In this document: piece by piece, positions 47,201 through 59,200 of the stretch
How the letters are laid out: the number at the start of each line of letters is the position of its first letter
How positions within the stretch are numbered: the stretch's first letter is position 1
Assembly (NCBI RefSeq): GCF_000699445.3
Contig: NC_067197.1
Coordinates: 4,160,152 to 4,224,151, forward strand
Direction: 5' to 3'
DNA length: 64,000 nt
Source: Schistosoma haematobium
Lineage: Eukaryota > Platyhelminthes > Trematoda > Strigeidida > Schistosomatidae
Notes under the pieces: model-generated
Databases searched by the model: none
What the model was told of the DNA's origin: nothing
The model's input: the letters and a program-made list of their open reading frames with translations, nothing else
Translations under genes and position numbers: made by a program

Positions 47201-50200
47201 AAAAGTTGCATTAGTTAACGAAGCCTACCACCAAGTACTGATTTATGTAATTCATCCTATATATATATATAGAATACGCCTTACTACCGTCTTATCAGGA
47301 TCACACTTAGTCTATGTTCTAGGCCTAGTTTTTATCACCAAATCCAAAAGAAACTTAGTTTTTTTCTTAATGATATTACTTGGTTGTCAAAACTTAGTAC
47401 AAAACATAACCTAGTTTGGATATGTATCCTAATGGTTGAATGCGAAGTGAATGGTTTAATTACCAAGTTATCACCACCTAACTGTTTTTAAAACGTGGAT
47501 ACCCTCTTTTAAAATCCCCAGCCCAGCAATCACCCACTGTCTTCTCATTATTCCCAACCATAGTTTTATGTAGTTTAATATTAAAATTCTGATCAGACGA
47601 AGTTTCCTTTGATTTTAATCAAACTATTTTATATGTTCATGTACTTAAGCAGAGTATATTTCAAAAAGTTATTGGTTAATTTGATTGTATAAACTATTTC
47701 ACATAATGACCAATGTAACTTTTTTAATGATGTAGTTACAATGACGAAATTGTATAACTCGATAGTTCAGTGATACTCGGTTTACATTCAGATTGAATAG
47801 GGTTGGTCACCACACTTGATTGTAGTTGTATTCTCCATAAATTCACAAGTACAATATTACGCAGATTTTCGGTTCAACCAATTAGCTCTTAACAATTCAT
47901 ATAAATCATGTGTTTCTGTGGTTGTATACAGATCACTTTGAGATGGGCTGGTAGCTTAGTGATTAAAGGGTTCAATTTACATTCTATAAGTTACTCGTTC
48001 GAACTACTCCTTACGTGTTATGGTTTGGACAACCAAACAATATCACCAGTACTCACACTCGAAACCGAGTACACTGCTAGGTACCCAGCTAATGAATTAA
48101 ATAAATACATTTGTTTGAAATATTTCTGTACATTAGATTTAAATTCATCTCTTATCTATAAAATTTCCAGTATTAATAATATTGTCTTTAAAAAAAATTT
48201 ATGACAGGGAGTTGAATACTAACGCTCTTCATAAAGGATCAAATGATTCACATCATTCACTTCCTAACAATGATCAACTGGGAAGAGGACCACTGATATT
48301 TAAACGTACAACTAACAACAACACTTCATCAAATATTGTTAACAATGTTCAGATGTTCAGTCAAGTATTACGTCCAGTTCAAAGTTCCACATTAACAACA
48401 CGTATGTCAAATTCCTATCGTGGTTTAAAAATTAGCGATCTCCCACCTCCAAGTAAATTATCTGACGCTCATTTAAGACAAAGTTTATTTACTGAATTTC
48501 GACGATGTGGTCGTATCCAATCAGTGGTTCTACCTCCAACAAATAATGGTTCAACAAATACAACTAGGTTAGCAATTGTAACATTTCGACGTGCAGAAGA
48601 GGCCGAATGTGCTTATCAAGCAATTCAAGGTGGTGCTAAAATTCTATTCTCTACTCCTGTTTCAGTTGAATTACATCCAGGGTCAAATGGTAAGTGTTGT
48701 GTTGGCTTTTTCTTTACAGTTTCTTGTCTTTTTTTCTGTAATATGGATCAATGTAGCTTACAATAATTTACCGAAGCTGATCGTTTTTTAAAATTCTGAT
48801 AATGACTTCGCCTTGGTGTGTTGATGTAATGTAGGGACTTGAATCTTTGCCTTTATGTACCTGATTTCATGTCTCGTAATCAACTAGATGTTTATCATTT
48901 TAGTTGAATGAAAGTGTTATTTTCTCCTGTATATTTGTCCGAAATGATGAGTTTTAACCATGAAGATTTCATTGAGGTCAAGAACCGATCAATATTAGGG
49001 ACCACCATTGAAAACTTGGAAGAACTGGATGGCCGTTTCATCCTACTGTGGAACTCCTCAGTAGTACGCATCCACAACCCCGCTCACAGGATTCGAACCC
49101 AGGGCCTTCTGTTTCGCATGCGAACGCCTAAGCTACTAGACCACTGAGCCGGCATCCAATGGTGTCAATGTCTAACCTCAACCAATCCACGAAGATGCGC
49201 GACCATCTTCCATTGTACTGCGATAGACACCTGTTTCTACCCGACACGGATTAGCTCCACTGGTCACGGCTTCTCACCAGAACTCCGAAAATTTTCTCAC
49301 GAAGCTAGTCACTAGTGAGCACATGGTAATTATCATTATAGGGGTTGTGGAGATTGTTAAGTTTTGATTGAGATCATGAACCGATTGATGATCCAGGTTT
49401 TCAATTGTGGTCTAACATCAATCGGTTCATGATCTCAATCAAAAACTTAACAATCTCCACAACCCCTAAACTGATAGTGTTGTAACGGGTCACCGTAGAC
49501 TTAACACGATAATTATTGGTATATTTTTCCGACTATCCTAACAGATAGATACTTTATGTGTTGGATTCATTTCAAGGTAAAATGATAAAATTTTCTTTTA
49601 CCCATTGCATTTTAGTCAATGATGAACTTTCTCTAAAACGTTCTTCAACTTCAAGTACATTGATTGGAAACACTACTAAGCCGAGTAGTAATAATAGTAG
49701 TGGTAGTAGTAATAGTAATAATAGTGACGCATTGATGAATTCACTGTCTACTTCTACTACCACTACTACTACAATACAATCTGGACTAAATAAAACTGTT
49801 AACTCTCATTCAACTGATGATCATTTATCAAATAACAGTCAAACAATAACAACAGTAAATAAATCACCAACACGAACACTGCATGTTGCTGGTCTTACTG
49901 TTGGACCTACTGGACCTGTTACATCTGAACAACTGACGACGGCGTTTCGTAAATTTGGTGATATCATAGTGAGTTTCTGATAGTTTATATGCATATATTG
50001 TAAAATTTTAAGTGTTGTTTTTTTGGTATCGGTATTAATTTACTAATCCAAACAATCATTAGAGAGAGAGAATAGAGAACAGTATATTTATGCTTGTGTT
50101 ATCAGTTGTCTAAAAGAATATCAACGTTCGTACACTGAAAAGAGTCAGCTGTAAACGCTCACTTCTATTAATGTTTTAAAACAAAGTTGATTAGAAATTA

Positions 50201-53200
50201 TGACCGATAGTAAATATCCCATTAGATGTTGGCGTCCCCAGGTTGTTCCCGTAAAATTCCTCAACTGTGTTCTTCACCACAAAATTTTTTCAATCTCATA
50301 TTGTTTATTTTTAGGGTCGTTTAAAGATCCCCATCATAATAAAAGACTAATATTTGAATGCAGAATATTCTCCGTAAATTCTCTTCAGGTTCTACAATTA
50401 TATATCCGAATTAATAATCCGAAAAATGGCCAGGTTAAGGGCAAAGTACATCGTTTGAAGCATATGAGTTTAGGATTTTCAAACAAAATAGAATAAAATT
50501 GTTAATGTTCATATGACTCATATAGAATATTAACTTGAATCTACATTCTTATTCATCCCTCCTTATTACGTCCTACTAATTTTTTCACACAATGTAGTCT
50601 TCCATTAAACATTTGACCGAATTGTAATTGCACTATTATTTCTCTCACCCTATCTGACCTATATTTTTAGAATGTTCAACTTAAACCCAGTTCTAGTTCA
50701 GCTCTTATTCAATTCGCTGAAATGCGTGGTCCCATTCGCGCAATGAATGCTCATGCTCGTGAACCGCTTCGTTTAGGTGGTCGACCACTCTCACTTGCTT
50801 ATACACCAAGTACACCGACAACTAGTTTATGGATATCAGACCTACCACCTTCATTGGCTAATTTGACAGATGAAGAATTATTACATACGTTATCACAAAT
50901 TGCTCCCGTTCAAGAAGTAAGTATTATTAATTTTCCCCATGTATATATAGGGAGAGTTACAGCTAAGTAACCCACTAGTATTGTAAATTATAGTTTCAAT
51001 ATGAATTTGATCGCAATTACCGAAATAGGGAAATCATGTAATTGTTTGACTATTTATTAGTGTAGTCTTTTTTTCGCGGGAATTCTAAATTTCATATATT
51101 TCACACAAAAATTTCTAAAACAAACCCATCTAATTTCACTGCTATGTTGCATGTATGTATGCGTATTTGTTTTCACCATGATTGTTTATGCTAAACTGTG
51201 CTATTTGCTTGTCTGTACTATGTACTTCGACAATTATGTTGATTACATAGTGACGATGATGTTGGTTCCCTTGTATATTATTATTATCATCATCAGATTA
51301 ACGTCAAATTTGATGCATTTGTATACAATCAGAAGTTTTACATGGAAAAATTAGTTTTTTTCAACCATCATATTATGACCTTTTGTATCCACAGTAAAAA
51401 CACGTTTACACTTGTAGTATGTAGACACTTGACATTGTTGTCTATAAATCTATCTTCACTACTACCTAAAATTGTATTTATCCCCTTACCCGTTTTTTTA
51501 AACTGTTTGTAGTTTACTACACCCACTCACATTCTTTCGCGTTTATTATTTCTTATGCGTACACATCAGATATGGTGTGTGTACGAAGTTAATTTCACTT
51601 GGTTTAAGTTATTGATGCGATTGAAGTTTGATTTTTCAGACCAGTTTTGTTTTTTGTTTTTACAAATCAGATTTTTAATTGTATGTATCATACATTTTTA
51701 TATAAAGGAATTACTTTTCTATTCAGTTCACCGGTGTACACTTTTTGTATTATGTTTGATTGTGATCTGTAGACTGTCACAAGTATACTAAGATAATGTT
51801 CTGTTCGTATAGACACTACAATTTGCGTGTTACAGGAGACGTTTATAATTTCTTACGAATATGAAAACTGTCCAAAATAACGTATAATGTTTTCCCCTTT
51901 AAAAAAATCAAATTCCAAAGTTATTTCGTAGTTAACATCACGGAATAATCCTAGTTAAATAACCGTTGAAAACCAAGATGTACTGGGAAACTGTCTCTTG
52001 CTAGTATTGGCTCCTGAGCAGTGTGTATTCATGAACAAGCCACCAGACATTGAACCCAGAACCTTCGGTCTTACGCACGAGCACTTAACCTCTAGACCAT
52101 TGAGTCGGTATCCAGTGTTGGCAGGATTGTGGAGTTTCATACCACTGTCCAGTGCTTCCGGATTTTCGGTGGCTGCTTAACTAAGACCATTCGTTTATGT
52201 TAAGTATGAAATTGAATAAATCTCTATTTTCCCGCCCCTACAGTAATTTTAAAGTTATTCCCAAGTTTATTATCTTCTGATCATTTGCAACCTTTCGTGT
52301 TCTTTACTAACTAATCGTAATGATTAAAATTCTTTTATATCCTTTCACTCCTTGGATTCTTTCAGAATTTTAATAGTGAAAAGTGTATTAATTTAGAAAT
52401 TGTCTAAAACGTCCATGTTTCAAGTATGACTGTTTAGAGTGACATTCAACTCCGAGTTATTTAGTCTCTACATCAAGACTCATATATACTCAGATTTTTT
52501 TCTTATCCATCACTATAACTCTAACTCTCACTTGTTTTTTGCATAGAAAGTTGACAAAATGTTAGGATGTTATTAAACTTGTACAGATTATTCTAGTCGG
52601 TATATATTTTTCGCCTTGTTTATCATTGATTGATACATGCTCATTTGTACCAGTTCATACGTTTCATGAAGCAATTGATTCGTTTCCCACCTACATTTCT
52701 AACACACAGAGGGCGAAGGAAAATGCACGGTTTTTGTTTAGAGGATAAACATCGAAAGTGAAGCCTACTACTTTGACAGCTGTTTATTGCCTTGTTTCTT
52801 AAAAAAAGCTTTATAGATGAAAAGTAACAAACACGTAGTGTTAGTCAGTCAGTCAGCTACAATGTAGGACCAGGCACATACATGCATCGGTCCAAGTTGC
52901 CATACCTCATTAACACAACCAAGTGGACACCGAATTCATAAAAGTAGTTAATTCAGAGGTGGTAATATATAAAAGAAAGATGGCAGATAAGGCTAAAGTA
53001 CAGGAAGAAAGAATTAGTTCGTAGAAACAAAGATATGAAGCGATTTTAATCTCTTAGTTTAAGGGAAAACAGAGATTGTATACACTGACGCCATTGTGAT
53101 CGATTCTGAGCCATGTCACCCAGTCTCCAACCATTGGTTACGATAGTCACTTAGACTCCAACCAAGTAGTCTGCATCTACCAACATGGCTCAGACTAGAA

Positions 53201-56200
53201 GTTAGTGTCTTCAAGCACTGATGCCACGTTTTGGTTTGGCCACCCCTAACTTTCTTCCAACCATCCCGAACACCGGTTAGCATTTCACGTCGTGGTAATC
53301 GGTGTTCGGGCATACGTAACACGTGGCCCAACCATCTCAGTCGATGAAGATTCACAACCTCATCAGCTTTTCGAATCCGTGCTGAGATTTCGTCAGTCAT
53401 CAACCCATTAGAGCTGATCAGACTTCCAAGATAAGTGAAGTTGTCAACGCGTTCTACTACTTCACTCCCTATCCTTAGTTCAGGTGTTGACGCAGACCAG
53501 TCCTGAAGCAACAACTTGCATTTAGAGGTTTAAACAATAAACCACATCTTCACTGTAAACCATGTGTAACTGCTAACATTGTTTGAACTATCCCCCCCCA
53601 CCAACTTTTTCATTGATAATGAAGTTAACAGGATCTTATGTGTTGTTTCATTGCCTAAAAAAGGTTTGTAAAATGGTATAGTACCAGTACTATTTTTTTC
53701 TACTCCAAACATTATTTGCCACTCCCTATACTAATCTCTATATTTTATTTAAACTAATTCATCGATTAAAACAGTAAACATTTCCTTATCCTTTTAATTG
53801 CCCAACATATCATATCATAATAATATAACTTCCTGTCTCTATATTGATGTACATAAAACTAGAATAATGATAATTACATTATTATTACCTGCATACTTTT
53901 ATTTGTCTAGTTCATAATGTCCCCTTTCATCAATAATGTCTGATCATCTTACTCTCTCATCATCCACTACACACCATAAATTCCATCTCAGTACTTAACT
54001 CTCTATCTATTTAGACTGCTATTCTGTGTATACTATATCTCTGATCTTTTTATCTTGTACTGGTGAAAAAACAATTAAAGAAGAGGGAAAATCAAAAATA
54101 ACCTATTCCCAAATCTTTTAAAACATGTTTGTGTGTATCTGTCTGGAAAAAATACACGTTTTTCTAGTTTGTTTCGTCCCCACCAGAGTTTTATTGTAAG
54201 CTTTGTTTTATTTTCATCTATGTCTGACATGACCTAAGAAACAATGGCATTGTCTTTGCCGTCACTATTATCATCATCGCCTTTCAGTAATTGAAATGAT
54301 CCCAGAGATTGTTTTCATAATTCCAAACGGAGCTATAGACATCATTATCAACGATTCGATTTAATAATTTCAAATAGACTGAACATTTGAATTTCTACAA
54401 ACACTATTTGAATAATGAGCAATAGGATTTCACAACCGTCAACACAGAAAACAGACTCGTTGTTGTACAAATAATGGACATTGAAAAATCATCTTTGAAA
54501 TTTTATCACTTACTCCTTAGAATATTAGCACCTACCTGACTGGTATATAACACAGTCCAACAATAAAAGCAGTTTCCTTTACAAGTTTATTCTGAAGATT
54601 ATCAGCCACATGAAACAGATTACTATTCCAAACTATTATGTCATTTGATGAATTAGTGTTAGTTGTTAAACAGATAAATTTTATTCAGATTTTCACAATA
54701 TTTTATCCAGTGTGTGTGTGTGTCGACTAAATCACTCTTACGCAATAAATCGCTTCTCATTATACTAGTTAGTTACTTTGATGCTTCTATTCTCTAAGTT
54801 TACTAAACTTATAACCACTGTTTACCTCATAACAATTGACATCCTGTTTGTATTGCATATACATATCCTGATATTCAAATGTCTTTGAAGGTGTTTTTTA
54901 TTCTATTGGAAGTAAATAAAGTACTTTTAATGAATAAAGAAAATGTTTCCTTTGAAAGTTAGCATACATTAATAATTATTTATAATAATTGTAAATTTAT
55001 TTTAGATTGCACTTATCAATCGTACTGATCAAAGTACACGTAATCAATCTACTCCGTTGATTTCTACATCTCCACCTCATTGTGCAGCTTATATAAAATT
55101 AAATTCAACTGAACATGCAATTCGTCTATTAACTGAATTACGCTGTTCCAAACGTTATTCATCTCCTACACCACCGATCACTACTACAGCTTCATCAACA
55201 ACAGGAATTACAATAACTGGTCAGAATGTAAAAACTTCAACACGACGTCCTATAGCAGTTGATTTTGCTAGTCCTAGACAATCAAGTATTGTCACTAATC
55301 TACAGTTAAATGCGTCAAGGTATGTATGTATATATAAGCATTTGGTTTAGTTACTTCTTTTTTTAGGAAAAAAAGTGAATGTATTAAAACATTCTTCTTG
55401 AACAGTTTTCATGCTATTTACTCTCACTTACATTGTTTGCTAACAATATCATATCTATCATTCAGATTGTTTTTTTCTCCGGACTATAGTTAACTTGAGT
55501 TGGTGTTTCACAACTATCCTCAAGATTAGACATTTGCACAGATCCAATTTTCAAGGGTATAGTCTTCAAATGTTTCCATCATGGACAAAAGGTATATTAA
55601 CGATTGGAAAAAAGAGTTAGATAACGTATTAAACACTAAATGATTGTTGAGTAATAGCTTATGTCTTATTTGTGCTATATAGAGATTTTACAGTAGTTAT
55701 TAGTAATTGACTCCTAGTCTGAGTGTTTCAACATCACCTACGCTGTGTTTTGATATTGCAGAGTAAAATCGCAAATCACCTATAACATTCAAGTATTTCT
55801 AGTTAACAGTTATAATGAAAAAGAAAACAGTTAAACAGAATCTGGTCTTAAATGACCAATAGTGAACTGTTTCGCCCATCATTATTTCTTGTGTGCCTCT
55901 CTAAAATGCGTATTTCATAGTGTTAACAAATGTTAAATAAGAAGTTGATTTCCCCTGTTTGCTTCTTTAAACTGTATGTTCTCATTAGTTCATTATTTTA
56001 GGACTTAACCTTCCAAAAGTAACAACTTTAATCTTGCTTATTTTTATTTTATTTTTACCTATTCAAGATCATCTTTAAATTCTCATCGTGTTCGGATTAT
56101 TTCATCATCCAACATTGTGGATCGATGGGATTCATCAAATAAAACCAGTAATTTTCAACCACCTACCGCTTCTACAGCAATCACGACATTGACTTCGAAA

Positions 56201-59200
56201 TCGACTGATTGCAATAGTCTTAATTCTTCTCCCGGTTCCGTATACCCTCTCACTGTTCACTCAGCATTGAATACTAACACTAAGACTTCATATCGAACGT
56301 CAACGCAAACATTAACACATCACACCTCTGAACTAGCCTCTAATCATAATAATCAAAAAACCAATTTGCTTAGTCATCCTTTGACAGATGTCAATAAAGA
56401 AGTTAACGAGGTGAAGAATGGTAGTAATTTGTTTATAGAAAAACAGTCTGAAATAATTTCAAGGGAATGTTCCAATCGAAAGTCATCACGTTTAAAATTT
56501 ACTAATCAATCGAATCAATTATCAGATCGTACTTATCACCATCGGTTAAAACGATCACATGATAGTAGCCCGAGTAGCTTTAGTACCAGTAGCAGTAGTA
56601 GTAGTAGCAGTACAAGTGTGAGTAGTGATAGTACTAGCAGTAGTAGTATTAGTAGTACATCAATATCATCCTCAGGAAGCTCTATAAGTGCTTCATCTGG
56701 AACATCTTCTAAATGTACTGGTTCATCAAGTCGTCTTACCAAGGCTCCGTCTATAAAAAGTAACCATAAATCAAAGTCCATCGATGCACATGACAACAAA
56801 CGTTCAGCTAAACTATCGGAACGCAGTTCATCCTCAAATTGCAGTCAATTAAAAGTTCATAAATCTCTAAGTACTGGAAAACTCAAAGAAAATAAGTCCT
56901 GTAGAAAAACTGATTCGTCACACTCGTCAAACACACAAAGTTCAAAGTCTGCTGATTCATATTCATCGTGGCTAGCAGATACACCATCTGATTCGTCTTT
57001 TGTTCAACAACCTCTAAGAGTTATGACAGTCAATTCATCTGTTTTATCACCTATTCGTAGTTCGGCCGCTAGTAGCGGTGGCCTCTCTAGTCCTGGAGGA
57101 TCTTCCTCTTCCATCATAGGAAATAATAATATCCGACGAACGCCGAATAATGGGTGTGAAACTCTACCTAACGGTTGTCAGTCCGAATTTATTGGTCCAG
57201 TACCTAATCATCATTCGTCTTTGAGATTATCGGCATCCGCACAACCACTCACTCATACGCCTACAGTTTTAACTATGAGCGAGTTTAGAGTTAGTCCAAC
57301 TCCAACAGCTTGCTCTGTCAGTGCCAGCAGTGGAGTAAGCAGTGGTGGTCCTAGTTTCAGCAGTACAAATAGTAGTGGAGGAGGCAGCACTGGTAGTAGC
57401 CCATTAACAAGCAATAATTCAACAACGAATCACTTTCAATCTGTAGTCGTCTCCAAATCTAACTCCAATAGCCAAATTAAAGTTACTTCGTCATCTCCTT
57501 CATTGAAACGCAATGTTTCACAATCCAACGGTAATGATAATTCTCACTGTGGGAATACAAATAAATCGCGAACATTCAGTGACTCTCCTTCAAGCTTAAA
57601 ACTTCATTTATCTTCTAACCCTGCATTGGCTTCATCCTCCCCAGGTTCAAATAGTCCCTCATGTACTTCATCTACAACACCGTTAACGGTTTCAATAAAA
57701 CTTACTGGTATTAATCGATCGTCGCAGCCTAGTAATTTAATTTCTCCTTGTAGTCTTTCCGAAAATACTGAGTTGTTTATGTCAAACCAAGATAAACAAA
57801 GTAATGATTCACTGCCCTTAACTCCAGTTTCAGCTCCTCCGCTTAGATGTAAAACATCTCGACATACATCTATTGATCCTAGACGTTGTAATATCGGAGT
57901 AGAAACACCAACTGTTGGTGGAGCCACCAATGATATTACAGATTGGTGGAGTAGCGGGTCACCTGTCTATGAGTCGATGTATGATAAAATTAAGCGTCGT
58001 ACAAATAAAGAAGCTGAAGAACGACGTCAACGACAACTTGAAAGTTTTTCTACCAGAGAGAAAAATAGTAAGAAACAAAGAAAGAAAGAACAATCAAACA
58101 AGTCTCCACCACAATCCAATATTAATAACAATGTTCCCATTTCTTCTCCAGATTCGTTTAGTAATGAGCAATGTGGTAAAATTAATAACACATTTTCATT
58201 AAGCGGAAAATCACATCATTCTATTAATTCAAAATGTAAATTAGATGCTAACCGTTCGTCTAACAAGAAGCATAGTAATCGTCAAAAAAGTGACACTGTT
58301 TCAATGCATTCTTTTCTCAGCGATAGTAGTCATCTATCTCAATGGCACTCAACTCATATACATACTGATAAAATTTGCAACGATACAAATGGGTCACATC
58401 TTTTTTCACGAAGAATGTCCAGAAATTTAAACTCGAGAAATAAACGTCGTCGAAGTATTGTCAGCTCTTTATCATCTTCATTATCAAGCGAAGGTGAATG
58501 TCACTCGAATTCTCCACCGGAAACTTTAACTCGATTAAGTTTGGGCATGCGATTCCCGGTCTCCGCTACTTATCATGAGTGTATTCGACCAAATAAACTT
58601 TCCACTGCTGCCTCCGCTGCTGCAGTCCCAAACCGTAAATGGTCAAATCACCACCTTAGTGATAATGATGATGATGATGATGATGATGGCGAAGATGACG
58701 ATGATGATGCTTTAAGTCAGTTTAGTTCATCTTTATCATGTTCAACTAATGATAGTAAACTAGATCCATCAAATTTAACAAAACGAAAACTTCATTTTTC
58801 AACAAACAAGTTGAATCAGTTGAAAAATACAAATTTCTCAAGTTTTAATTCTTCTAATCCATTCAGTCGTAATAATAATAATTATGATATAGATCATCAC
58901 CGATCTGGTGAACCGAACAAAAAGTCCATTAGTCTTTCAACTGCATTAGAATGGAAAGATACCGGGAAAAAATCAAAATCACACAATAAACAAAATAATA
59001 AATGTTCCAAACAATTACCTTCGACCAATGATAATGATAGACATAAGTCTTCAGAAAAATTATCATTTGTTAATAGTGGTTTGCTTAAAAGGCAGCGTAA
59101 TGAAATTCTTTCACCAAGACCCACAACTACCGATCTACATCCTAATAAACGTAAAAGAGTTTTAACTACACTACAAAAAAATATTGGTGAAAATGATTGT

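Larger units (their letters stand above)
38738..48207 (+). other. spen intron 2 (9.5 kb)
   Basis: Very AT-rich, with no internal exon needed because phases of exons 2 and 3 agree. It contains a family C retroposon (41232-41460) and two tRNA-derived SINE fragments (about 46560-46700 minus; 47942-48118 plus). Open frames inside it, such as 43983-44207 and 45068-45382, have no recognisable content. Confidence 0.75.
48690..49615 (+). other. spen intron 3, with SINE, hammerhead and foldback
   Basis: A 926-base intron. Most of its middle is repeat-derived: a tRNA-SINE with a hammerhead-like core on the minus strand (48950-49154) and a 50-bp foldback at 49341-49466. Confidence 0.8.
50917..55005 (+). 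other. spen intron 5 (4.1 kb)
   Basis: AT-rich. Contains a tRNA-derived SINE with a mutated hammerhead core (51965-52115, minus) and a family B LINE fragment in antisense orientation (52842-53527). The remainder has no recognisable features. Confidence 0.75.

Noticed and set aside
47942..48010. Functional tRNA gene
   Set aside because: A- and B-box-like text is present, but stems do not pair properly and the sequence continues into a tailed repeat; it is a SINE head. The same applies to 16722-16802, 46636-46697, 49089-49153 and 52048-52110.
38738..48207. Extra coding exons of spen within intron 2
   Set aside because: Exons 2 and 3 already join in phase, and no stretch of the intron encodes an RRM or a Spen-like linker; open frames there are random in character.
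56117..56119. Start codon at 56117 for a free-standing 2,276-residue protein
   Set aside because: The codon is GTG, and the frame continues upstream to a good splice acceptor at 56066-56067 in the phase required by exon 6.
56536..56799. Minus-strand open frames opposite the giant spen exon (also 57604-57930 and 62425-62775)
   Set aside because: They are complements of Ser and Thr triplet runs; the Leu/Val-rich composition is exactly what the opposite strand of such repeats gives.
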